Shown: one piece after another, positions 40,589 to 48,980 of the stretch | Position numbering within the stretch: position 1 is the first letter of the stretch | How the letters are laid out: every line of letters starts with the position of its first letter | Assembly (NCBI GenBank): GCA_023701205.1 | Contig: JAMPXJ010000014.1 | Location: 1 to 64,000 of the forward strand | Origin: Oligoflexia bacterium | GTDB lineage: Bacteria; Bdellovibrionota; UBA1018 | DNA: 64,000 nucleotides | Direction of reading: 5' to 3' | Made by a program: the position numbers and the translations under genes | The notes under the pieces: model-generated | Told to the model about the DNA's origin: nothing | Databases searched by the model: none | What the model saw: the letters and a program-made list of their open reading frames with translations, nothing else

Positions 40589-43213
40589 TCACTGCGAGGT
40601 CCACAACGCGCGGAACCCCTGGCGATTGAGGCTACCGTCAGTGGTCATGCGGACGTAAAGCGCGCCGGAATTTCCGGTGACCGCGGCCGGAAGCGCGCCA
40701 CCCGTGAAGCCGCTTCCCGTATGCAGCGGGGTTCCCGAGGCGTCGGTCCCGTCATAGACGAGTACCCGGTCGAAGCCGTTCTCGACTCCCATTTCATCGA
40801 ATCTCAACGTGACCGAAGCCGCTCCCGGGGGCTGGATTACGAAGCCGCAATTCTCGGACTCCGAGTAGTCGCCCGAGGGCCCGCCCGAGTCGGTGAGGAC
40901 CCCGCGCGAGGCCGTGCTCGAGGCGCTTTGGCAGAGGGGGAATACCTCGTCGATCTGCACGGTCTTCGAGGTGGCGCCCGAGCCACCCGCATTGGAAGCG
41001 ATGAGGCTCACAGTCAGTGCGCCGGAGGATGAGAAAACGTAGGCGGGGTTCTGTTGCGTCACATCGGGAGTGCCATCGTTGTCAAAATCCCATGCCCACG
41101 AAGTCGGGGTATTGCCCGAGAGGTCCCGGAACTGCAGCGCCTCCCCGACGATCCCGCTCAGATCCTCGGAGATGAAATCCGCGACCGGCGCCCCGGTACC
41201 CACGTAATTCGCCTGCCAGCTCGCGACGAATCCCTGGTAATTCGAGCTCAAGTCGCTCGAGAACCGAAGATACATCGCCGGCCCGGTCGTGGTTACGGTA
41301 GCGGGCAGACTCGCTCCGGAGAGCGCCGCCAGAAGCGGCGCGGAGGCGTTCACTCCGTCGTAGATCCGAAGGAAGTCAAAACCGGATTCCGTCGTGAATG
41401 CCGAGAAGCTCAAGCTGATGGACGCGGCGCCGGCGGATTGGATGAGAAAACCGCAGCTCTCCCCATTGCCGTATGCTCCGCCGGAAGCGCCGCTATCGAG
41501 GAGAGTGCCGCTCGGCATTCCGCTCGAGATCGCCGAAGCGCAGAACTTGTGGCGATTCACGGATATGTTGCGGAGACGCGCCCGGCTTCCATAGGCATTG
41601 GCGACCTGCTGGCGGACTCCGAAGATCCCGCCGCCCACGGACCAGGTCGGGTTGGCCCCGGTGCTGTCGATGCTCCCATTGATGAGAAAGTCCCAGGTGC
41701 GGCTCAGGATCCCTCCGACACTCAGGTCGGTGAATTGAACATGACTGTCGCTGGAGGCGAAGATCTCCGAGGCCGAAAAATCCGGCATCGGCAGCGGCCC
41801 CGTGCCAAGGGAATACGAAGTGGTCCAGTTGGCCGTGAATCCCGTTCCTATTACGCTGCCGTCGGAAGTGAAGCGGATGAACAGCGCCCCTGACTGGGAC
41901 TGGACCGTCGGAGGCAGGGTGCTTCCCGATCCCTGCCACAGAAGCGGTGCCGCGGCATTGGTTCCGTCATAGATTCTCAGGATGTCATACCCGGACTCTG
42001 TCGCGAAAGACGAGAAGGAAACGGAGAGCGGGACTCCTCCGGAAGGCTGGATTAACAAGCTGCAGTCCTGGCTGTTATTATACGCGCCGCCCGGTCCGCC
42101 AGAGTCATGGAACGTCCCCACGGTAGCCGAAGTCACCGTGGTAGCGCACATATTCAGGTTCACCGGTGCGGAATCCACCCCGAACGCGACATCGCTGGTC
42201 TGGCCGATCGCATCCGTCACGCGCAACTTGGCGATCTCTTCCGAACCGGGCGCGGTATAGAGTCCGGAGGCATCGATCGAGCCCGCGCCCGCGACGACCG
42301 AATAGGAATAGGGAGTGGCACCCCCGCTCGCGCTGAAGGCGATCGTGCCGCCGACATTGACGGACGGACTCGCGGGACTGATCGCCAGCGCCGTCACGAA
42401 ATCAGCGGCAACGCTCAGGCTCCCGAGCCCCGCCGGGCTTGAGAGCGTGACCGTCTTGCTCTCGGCGACACTCGACTGCAGGGTGGCCATGGCCTCGCCC
42501 GCACCCGAGGTCGCACTGAAGGCCGACAGCGTGTTACCGCTTCCGCTGACACTACCCACGGGAGTGACCCCGCTCAGCGGATTCCCGTACTCGTCTTTCA
42601 ATACGGCCGTGATCGTGAGGGTTCCGCTGCTCACAGCTGCCGACGCGGGACTCACGCTCAGGGTCGACGCGAGAGCCGAGGCTGCCCCGGCGGTCGCCGA
42701 GCCCGAGAAGGTGATCGTCGCCGGTGAGCCCGGGAGCGCCGTTCCCGCGCGGCGAGCCACCACGCTTTGCGCTGCGGCGGCGGTTCCAGCCGTGAAGATC
42801 GTCGCGAAATATCCCGAAGCATCCGAGACCCCGCTTGCGGGACTGACGCTTCCGCCGCCGGAGAGCACGGAGAATTCAAGCGGAACTCCGCTCAGGGGTT
42901 GGTTCAAGGCATTCAGAACCTGAACTTTGAGCGCAGTCGCGAAGGCCGTGCCCACGGTCTCGCTCTGCCCATCTCCTTCAACGAGGACCAGGTGATCGGC
43001 GGGTTCAGGCGTTGGGGAAGGGGTCGGTGAAGGAGTAGGAGAAATGGTTGGCTCTGCTGAAGGCGACGGCGTGGGAGAAAAAGAAGCCAGGCTCTCCGGG
43101 AACTGCTCCCCTTCGAGCACCTTGACTGCGCAGCCGGTACTCGAAAGTACGGCCAGCGTGGCCACGACAAAAAGGGGCAGGAATTCCGGAGGTCTGGAAA
43201 AGACGTACCGCAT
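40589..43213 (-). CDS. lipoprotein with Ig-like, PKD and three CUB domains
   Basis: The 874-residue product has a lipobox LSSTGC (Cys28), a Pro/Ser/Thr linker (residues 44-72), two bacterial Ig-like (Big_1-type) domains at about 75-270, a third Ig-like unit to about 345, then CUB domains at about 354-468, 558-667 and 760-874 (each with DSGG..G.Y or DSGA..GAYGN, and a GFD or GYD..RIYDG core), separated by PKD-like units. This is a cell-surface adhesion or ligand-binding architecture. CUB domains are mostly animal and scattered in bacteria. GGAG lies 6 nt before the ATG. It is 85 nt downstream of a deacetylase gene. Confidence 0.85.
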   Translation of the reverse strand: MRYVFSRPPEFLPLFVVATLAVLSSTGCAVKVLEGEQFPESLASFSPTPSPSAEPTISPTPSPTPSPTPEPADHLVLVEGDGQSETVGTAFATALKVQVLNALNQPLSGVPLEFSVLSGGGSVSPASGVSDASGYFATIFTAGTAAAAQSVVARRAGTALPGSPATITFSGSATAGAASALASTLSVSPASAAVSSGTLTITAVLKDEYGNPLSGVTPVGSVSGSGNTLSAFSATSGAGEAMATLQSSVAESKTVTLSSPAGLGSLSVAADFVTALAISPASPSVNVGGTIAFSASGGATPYSYSVVAGAGSIDASGLYTAPGSEEIAKLRVTDAIGQTSDVAFGVDSAPVNLNMCATTVTSATVGTFHDSGGPGGAYNNSQDCSLLIQPSGGVPLSVSFSSFATESGYDILRIYDGTNAAAPLLWQGSGSTLPPTVQSQSGALFIRFTSDGSVIGTGFTANWTTSYSLGTGPLPMPDFSASEIFASSDSHVQFTDLSVGGILSRTWDFLINGSIDSTGANPTWSVGGGIFGVRQQVANAYGSRARLRNISVNRHKFCASAISSGMPSGTLLDSGASGGAYGNGESCGFLIQSAGAASISLSFSAFTTESGFDFLRIYDGVNASAPLLAALSGASLPATVTTTGPAMYLRFSSDLSSNYQGFVASWQANYVGTGAPVADFISEDLSGIVGEALQFRDLSGNTPTSWAWDFDNDGTPDVTQQNPAYVFSSSGALTVSLIASNAGGSGATSKTVQIDEVFPLCQSASSTASRGVLTDSGGPSGDYSESENCGFVIQPPGAASVTLRFDEMGVENGFDRVLVYDGTDASGTPLHTGSGFTGGALPAAVTGNSGALYVRMTTDGSLNRQGFRALWTSQ

Positions 43214-43298
43214 GAGATCTCCGGTTCCATTATCTCAGAGTTTTGCGAAGAAACTGTTAACCGAGCCGAAGGACCGTGAATCCGCGAAAAGCTGAAGC

Positions 43299-44738
43299 TT
43301 AATTCGTAACAGGCGGCTCAATCGAGTTGATCAGATCAAGCGCCTCCCGCATCGTAACCCAGCGGAAACCCTGAGACTGCGACCACTCCATCAGCATCCG
43401 CGAAGCCTCCACCGACTGGGAATGGATGTCGTGAAAGAGCACGACCCCACTCCCTTGTACGGCCATCTGCTTTTTCACGCGCTCAAAGACGCTCGCTGCG
43501 TTCTTGTCCTGCCAATCCAGGCTATCGACGTTCCAGAATACGTGGATCATCTCCTGCTCGGCGATGAGTTCCCGGACGCGCGGCACGTTCAGCCCCGCTC
43601 CGTAGGGGCAGCGGAAGAACCGCGGCCGATCTCCGTAGAGCTCCGCAAGCTTCGAGGTCGAGTCCACGATCTCGTGCTTGAGCGCCTCCGCGCCGAGCTT
43701 CGGGAGATTAGGGTGAGTCCAGGAATGATTCTCCCGCGCCATGCCCTCGGCTCCGGCACCTTGAACCACGTCCCCGAGCGCGTGCCGCGAGACGTTCTCC
43801 ACCAGCCAGAAGAAGGTCGCCTTCATGTTGTTGTTCTTGAGGTTCTGCAGGATCACGGGCGTATGGCGAAGCGACGGTCCGTCGTCGTAGGTCAAGGCCC
43901 ACGTCCCCTGGGGCAGGCTTCCTCCCGTGATATTCCCCTCCTTGCCCGGACTCGGGAAAACCCGGTCGGACTGGGGCGTGCGCCCCTCGCCCTCTCCGGC
44001 AGCCATTTCAGTGGCAAGGCTTTCAGCCTCCTGGTTCAGCTCGATGTTTCGCGCGCGCTCTTGATCCGCGCGGCGGGCGATCTCCTTGCGGAAGTTCCTG
44101 AGCAGATTCCTGAGCTCGCGCGGCTCGGCGATGCGATGGGGGCGCAGTCCCAGCTCCATACGAATCTCGTTGAACGCGACCATCAGGTCATGAAGCGCGA
44201 TCCGTTCGGAGCCGGACTTGCGGAAAAGATAATTATCCAGCTCCACGCGGACGCGGCGGGCCGTCGCCTTTTCCCTTTCGCTCCCGGAGCGCTCCGCCTG
44301 GAGCAGCCGACGATAGAGATAGTCCAGTTTCTTCCGCTCGCGCATCGTAAGAAGCCACATCGCCTGCGCCTTGCGGTAGCTTTCCATCTTCAACAGCGGA
44401 ACTTTCTTTTTCTCCGCGCCCAAGGCCTCGAGCTCGCGATCGAAGTCGCGGACCACCGATTCCGCGACGAAATAGATGCTCAGCACGCGCCCCAGATAAC
44501 CCTGGAATCGCGCCAAAGGGGCGGCGTCTTTCAGCAGCATCTGGAAAGTCGCTTCGAGCCGGTCGGGGTCCTCCGAGGACGCCGGCTTCGGGGCCGGATC
44601 CTGCGCGGTCTCCGTCCTGACCGCCGCCCCGTTCGCCGCCAGATCGCGCTTCGCCGGCGCGCCCGCGCAGGACAGGACCGCGACCGCCAATCCGATGCTC
44701 ATGCCCGCTCTCAACGCCTGCGTCCATCCAAAGTCCAT
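43299..44738 (-). CDS. polysaccharide deacetylase lipoprotein
   Basis: The 479-residue protein has a lipobox VLSCAG (Cys24), a helical N-terminal half (residues 50-250) of unknown fold, and a C-terminal NodB-type carbohydrate esterase 4 domain: TYDDGPSLRHTP, NHSWTHPNLPKLG, RPRFFRCPYGAG, VDSLDW and LFHDIHSQ. These hold the metal-binding Asp-His-His and the catalytic Asp/His. It should deacetylate peptidoglycan or an exopolysaccharide from the periplasmic or surface side. The long helical pre-domain is unusual. The 269-nt spacer upstream to 45007 shows no gene. Confidence 0.9.
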   Translation of the reverse strand: MDFGWTQALRAGMSIGLAVAVLSCAGAPAKRDLAANGAAVRTETAQDPAPKPASSEDPDRLEATFQMLLKDAAPLARFQGYLGRVLSIYFVAESVVRDFDRELEALGAEKKKVPLLKMESYRKAQAMWLLTMRERKKLDYLYRRLLQAERSGSEREKATARRVRVELDNYLFRKSGSERIALHDLMVAFNEIRMELGLRPHRIAEPRELRNLLRNFRKEIARRADQERARNIELNQEAESLATEMAAGEGEGRTPQSDRVFPSPGKEGNITGGSLPQGTWALTYDDGPSLRHTPVILQNLKNNNMKATFFWLVENVSRHALGDVVQGAGAEGMARENHSWTHPNLPKLGAEALKHEIVDSTSKLAELYGDRPRFFRCPYGAGLNVPRVRELIAEQEMIHVFWNVDSLDWQDKNAASVFERVKKQMAVQGSGVVLFHDIHSQSVEASRMLMEWSQSQGFRWVTMREALDLINSIEPPVTN

Positions 44739-45007
44739 TCCTCGCCCTCCACGTGCTTTCTTGAAGTTAACCTGCTTTCGCCTCGTACTAAATCGGCAGA
44801 AAATGCCGCCCTCCGAATGTGAGCCGCCTTGTGCACCCCGACCCTCGAACCTGGTTTGAGGCCTCCTGAATCAGCCCAAAATCCCGCTATTTTGGACAGG
44901 GCCATGCTCTCGAAGCGCTCGCTGGAACGCGAGTTGCCGCGAGACAAAGCAAGCGATAGTCTGCGCCTACCTCAGCTTTTCCCTTGGCTTCGCCTTTTGA
45001 GAAAGCC

Positions 45008-45622
45008 TCAGCTCCTGAGCAGATGACCCACGGCCATCGCCGACAGCTCGTCGATCAGCTCCTCGGGAGAAATTTCACGCTCAGCCGAAAGCACGGCGGC
45101 GAAAATCGCGCCCAGCACCCCATTGAGGACGCAAAACAGCGACAGGCCCGGATCCGGGCGAGGAGCCAGGAGCGGCGCATGATGTTTCCGGAGAAAATCC
45201 CCGATCAGCCGGCAGGCGCGCTCCCGAGCTTCCAGCACCGCCGGCGCGAGCTCCAGCGAAACACCGCGCTGATAAAGCGTTCGCATGAAGGTCCGCTGCG
45301 CCAGGCTGTCCCGCGCGATCAAGCCGATGATCTGGCGGATCAGCTGCTCGCAGGGAACCGCAGCCGAAGCCCCGAGCAGCGCCTCGAGCTCCTCGAGCTG
45401 CTGCCGGACCCGCTTCTCGATGATCACCCCGACCAGCGCGTCCTTGTTCGGAAAGTACTGGTAGAGCGAGCCGATGCTCACGCCGGCGACTTCCGCGATC
45501 CGGTTGGTGGAAGCCTTGACGAAATCGGTGTTTTTGAAAACCCGCGTGGCGGCCGTGACAATGGTGTCGGCGAGCTGCCTGGCCCTGGCCTGTTTCGGAG
45601 TCTTCATGAATCGCTTGCCCAT
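45008..45622 (-). CDS. TetR family transcriptional regulator
   Basis: The 204-residue protein has a TetR HTH at residues 15-60 (IVTAATRVF, TNRIAEVAGVSIGSLYQYFP, NKDALVGVI) and a helical ligand-binding half. The ATG at 45622 lies 8 nt after a TATCAT -10-like element (45635-45630) and has no ribosome site, so the message may be leaderless; a second ATG is at 45607. Its 5' end overlaps the divergent phosphoesterase gene by 17 nt, so it may repress that gene or itself. Confidence 0.88.
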   Translation of the reverse strand: MGKRFMKTPKQARARQLADTIVTAATRVFKNTDFVKASTNRIAEVAGVSIGSLYQYFPNKDALVGVIIEKRVRQQLEELEALLGASAAVPCEQLIRQIIGLIARDSLAQRTFMRTLYQRGVSLELAPAVLEARERACRLIGDFLRKHHAPLLAPRPDPGLSLFCVLNGVLGAIFAAVLSAEREISPEELIDELSAMAVGHLLRS

Positions 45623-46592
45623 GATTGAGATGATAGTCGCTTTTTTGGGACTTGCCCTGCCCATTTTTTCCTCCGCCGGCGGAGCTGCCGACGGAACGGA
45701 AGAGCGCTGCCGAACCCGGCTGACGCCAAAGGCCGCATCTCCTTCGATCGCCTTCGTCAGCGACACGCAGGAGCCCATCTGGATTGAGACGCTTTGGCTT
45801 GCTTCCAATGACAACCGCAAAACCACCCGCGCGCTCTTCGACGCGCTCGCGCAGGACGAGCTCGATGGCGTGTTCCACGGCGGAGACCTCGTCTCGCAAG
45901 GCAGCTCGCAGTCCGCCTGGAGGCGCTTTCGGCAGACCGCCTCGCCCCTGACCCGGAAAGGCATCCCGTTTTTCGCGGTTCCCGGGAATCACGAGTACCT
46001 GTTTCAAGCCCGGCGCGGCCGGCGTCTTTTCGAGAAGGAGTTCCCCTCGTTCTCGCATTGCCCATGGCAGACGATTGAGCTCGGGAGCTTGGCTGTCGTG
46101 CTGCTCAACAGCAATTTCAAACAGCTCGAGGCCGAGTCCATCGTCGAGCAGGACCGCTGGCTTGCCGCGGAGCTCGCCCGGCTGGACCAGGACGCGCGGA
46201 TCAGCGCCGTCATCGTTCTGGCTCATCACTCCCCTTACACCAACGGCAAGGTGGTCGGGCCTTCCGCCGAGGTTCAGGAGCACTTCGTCCCGCGCTTCCT
46301 CGCCTCGGCAAAAACCCGGCTGCTGCTGACGGGCCATTCCCATGTCTACGAGCACTTTCGCCAAGGCGACAAGGATTTCATGGTGATCGGAGGAGGTGGC
46401 GGGCTCCTGCATCCGCTCGAGACGGGCGCAGATCGAAGCTATGAAGACCTTTACCCGCAACCGCGCGAGAAGGGCTTCTTTCATTATCTCAAGGTCACGG
46501 CGGAGGGACGCGCGCTCCCCGCGACCGTAATGAGATACGATTCCGGCCGGCGGCTCTTCCTGCCCGATTACAGAGTGCGCATACCGAAATGA
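45606..46592 (+). CDS. secreted metallophosphoesterase
   Basis: The 328-residue protein has a signal peptide (MIVAFLGLALPIFSSAGGAA) and a calcineurin-like phosphoesterase core: FVSDTQE, VFHGGDLVSQG, AVPGNHEYLF, LAHHSPYTNG and LTGHSHVYEHF, which carry the two-metal ligands. It resembles purple-acid-type or 3',5'-cyclic nucleotide esterases; substrate unknown. GGAG 5 nt before the ATG supports the start at 45606, which lies inside the opposing TetR gene. Confidence 0.88.
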   Translation: MNRLPMIEMIVAFLGLALPIFSSAGGAADGTEERCRTRLTPKAASPSIAFVSDTQEPIWIETLWLASNDNRKTTRALFDALAQDELDGVFHGGDLVSQGSSQSAWRRFRQTASPLTRKGIPFFAVPGNHEYLFQARRGRRLFEKEFPSFSHCPWQTIELGSLAVVLLNSNFKQLEAESIVEQDRWLAAELARLDQDARISAVIVLAHHSPYTNGKVVGPSAEVQEHFVPRFLASAKTRLLLTGHSHVYEHFRQGDKDFMVIGGGGGLLHPLETGADRSYEDLYPQPREKGFFHYLKVTAEGRALPATVMRYDSGRRLFLPDYRVRIPK

Positions 46593-46598
46593 GCCGCC

Positions 46599-46883
46599 TC
46601 AGAGAATCACCTGCACGTCCTCGATGAGCGCGATTCGCCTCATGATCGCGACGATCTCATCCGCGTTCCGGGCCAGCATGCGGTAAGTCAGCGCGAGGTG
46701 CTTCCCGGCGCTGCTCTCCCGTCGGGACTCGAGACGAAGCCCGGGATGCTCGCTTTCAAAAACGGCCACCGCCGCGGTGAATCGCGCGGAATTCCTTCCG
46801 ATGAACTTCAGGGTGAAATCGAGCGGAAACGTTTCCTGTTCCTCGAGCAGCGTTTTCAGCTTGCCGTGATCACGTGCCATCAT
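46599..46883 (-). CDS. DUF493 (YbeD-like) protein
   Basis: The protein has about 94 residues from this start and matches DUF493: FPLDFTLKFIGRNSARFTAAV, ESRRESSAGKHLALTYRM and a C-terminal LIEDVQVIL, an ACT-like fold. The family is linked to lipoyl/octanoyl-transfer gene neighbourhoods in E. coli but lacks a clear role. The ATG overlaps the stop of the giant prepilin gene by 4 nt, so the two are translated together, an unexpected pairing. Confidence 0.85.
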   Translation of the reverse strand: MMARDHGKLKTLLEEQETFPLDFTLKFIGRNSARFTAAVAVFESEHPGLRLESRRESSAGKHLALTYRMLARNADEIVAIMRRIALIEDVQVIL

Positions 46884-48847
46884 TTCGCCCGTATTCCCGC
46901 CGTACCCGTGATCCCGTTGCAAAGGCCCGGTGCATTGCAAAGCTTGCAGGGGACCCCGGGAATGGGCGCCGGCGTGCCGCTCTTCTTCATGATCGAGTCG
47001 CTGGTGCCGGTGTCGATCTTGTAAGTCGGCGTGCCGCTATAGACGTTCTTGAAGCGGTCCTTCAGGTAGACCCAACCCGTGTAACTGTAAGCGCCCTGTT
47101 CGTAGCCTTTGATCTTGGCATTCGTGAAATGCCAGCACGATCCTTTCGGGAATTGATCCTCGAGGTCATCCCAGTTCGAATTGAGGTAAAGATCCGTGAT
47201 GTTCGAATAGGTGAAATCGTCCTCGCAGGTGAAGATCATCGATCGCGTGAGCGGCTTGCCCGCGGGTTCCGCGGGATCGGGCAGGGCCTCATGCACGCAC
47301 TCCACCACCGCGCGGGGATGCTTGTAGTTCGAGCTCGCGGAATCGAGATACGAGGTCCCTGTCAGGGCGGTCGGCGCGCCTGTGCTCGCCGCCGAATAGG
47401 GACCCGTCACCTCGCCCGCGATATTGACCTCGACCTGGAAGCAGGGCGTTCCCCGGGCCTCGCGGATCCGACCTGTCAGGGTCCCATCGGTGTACGCCTT
47501 TCGGGGAAAGTCCGACGAGACATAAATCCAACCCGTGTAGTCGTTGGCGTTGATGCAGGTCAATCCGTTCCCGTCCGGTGCCGTACTCGTCGCGCCGCAG
47601 CTCGTGTTGCCATTGTTGTTGTTCGCGTTATAAGAGCTCACGAGGGCTCCCACGTCGGTGCCGGCGAGCTTGATACCCTTGACGTAAATGCAGTGCCCGG
47701 CCTTGCCCTGTTTCGAACCCGTCACGTCCTTGGAGTTCTGGCAGTCTCTCCACGAATCCTTGGTCGGATGATAATTGCACCGGGACACCGTCGCCAGATA
47801 ATCGCTCTTCTTCGCGAAGCTGTCCCCCGCGCCCAGGGAAAAGGCCGAGATCGAATCCAGGTTCTCGTAATATTCGAGCAGCGTGCTACCCTCGGACAAG
47901 GTCGAGACCTGAACGCCTTTGTGGCAGATCTTCCGGACCGTCGATGTGGGACCCGTGGCGCTGTAATAGATCACCTCCCATCGGTGGGTCGAGGGATTCC
48001 ATGCGCAGCGGTCGCCCGCCTGCTTTCCGGTATAGGTCCGGCAGCGGTAAGTCGAAATGAGCTGAGAAGCCTTGGCCTGGTAGTAGCATTCCGACACGCG
48101 ATATCCGTCGATGTACGCGGTTTCGCCTGAGCCGGAGGCCAGCGTGCCGTCAGTCGGAATATTGTCGGGATTCTCGTTGGCAGCAAGCATGATGTCCTGA
48201 GTCATGTTGCAACGAGGAGACGGCATCTGCCTGCCCGACTGGGTGGCCTCGAGCCAGATACCTCCGAGATCCGTGCAAACGCCTTTGGGATCACCCGTGC
48301 CGGACTTCTCCCAGCAGTCGACCATTTCCTTCTTGGTCGCGTCCGAGGCATCCGGGCCGACACGAAAGTAGAGAGGAATATTTTCAGTCAGGATCGGCGA
48401 GCCGATCCCGGCGCCAGTGCGCTTGAAGGTGATCCGCAAGGTCGCCAGATACTCATCCGTCTGCACGGGCGGTTTCACGAGCAGCTTCAACGAATCGACT
48501 TTCAGGCCGGGCACCACCGTCGAACCCGGCGAGAGCGTGCTCCCCAACGTATCGGTCACGACAGAAGTCAGGGGAAACTCCACCGGCGCGGTCGCCGTGC
48601 TCGTCGGCAGATCGCCACTCGGGAAATCCGGAGCCGACGCGGAGCCGACCGAGAACACCTTCTTGCAGCCGGTCGAAGCGCTCATCATCAGGCGGACCTG
48701 AGAGGCCGCGCTCTGCGCTTCGCTCTTGAGCGAGATTCCTTTCTGAGCATTCATGTTGTGGGTCATGAGCGAGGAAGTGCCCAGAGCCACGATGCTCATC
48801 AGGCCGATAACGACCAGAAGCTCGACCAGACTAAAGCCATTTCTCAT
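46880..48847 (-). CDS. giant type IV prepilin-like protein
   Basis: The 655-residue protein starts MRNGFSLVELLVVIGLMSIV, a class III prepilin sequence with the processing site G4-F5 and the Glu at +5, followed by a hydrophobic helix. Ordinary pilins are 130-200 residues; here about 600 residues of Cys-rich (around 24 Cys), Tyr/Trp/Ser-rich sequence follow, with repeated GW[IV]Y[VL][SK].DF/DRF units. It should be inserted by the type IV pilus or type II secretion assembly as a tip adhesin or minor pilin. GAGG precedes the ATG closely. Confidence 0.85.
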   Translation of the reverse strand: MRNGFSLVELLVVIGLMSIVALGTSSLMTHNMNAQKGISLKSEAQSAASQVRLMMSASTGCKKVFSVGSASAPDFPSGDLPTSTATAPVEFPLTSVVTDTLGSTLSPGSTVVPGLKVDSLKLLVKPPVQTDEYLATLRITFKRTGAGIGSPILTENIPLYFRVGPDASDATKKEMVDCWEKSGTGDPKGVCTDLGGIWLEATQSGRQMPSPRCNMTQDIMLAANENPDNIPTDGTLASGSGETAYIDGYRVSECYYQAKASQLISTYRCRTYTGKQAGDRCAWNPSTHRWEVIYYSATGPTSTVRKICHKGVQVSTLSEGSTLLEYYENLDSISAFSLGAGDSFAKKSDYLATVSRCNYHPTKDSWRDCQNSKDVTGSKQGKAGHCIYVKGIKLAGTDVGALVSSYNANNNNGNTSCGATSTAPDGNGLTCINANDYTGWIYVSSDFPRKAYTDGTLTGRIREARGTPCFQVEVNIAGEVTGPYSAASTGAPTALTGTSYLDSASSNYKHPRAVVECVHEALPDPAEPAGKPLTRSMIFTCEDDFTYSNITDLYLNSNWDDLEDQFPKGSCWHFTNAKIKGYEQGAYSYTGWVYLKDRFKNVYSGTPTYKIDTGTSDSIMKKSGTPAPIPGVPCKLCNAPGLCNGITGTAGIRAK

Positions 48848-48980
48848 TACCTCATTGTCTCACAATCGGCCTGAAACTTCCTGGTCACTGGCGTGGGGCG
48901 CCCCTGACGCAGGTCACGGTCTCATCTCATAGGCCACACGCTCTTGACCGGACCCGAATTGCGGCGCTATCGTGTCTCCG

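Noticed and set aside
44739-45007. Short frames between the deacetylase and TetR genes
   Set aside because: No start signals, Arg/Ser-rich shadows, no similarity to known proteins; treated as non-coding.
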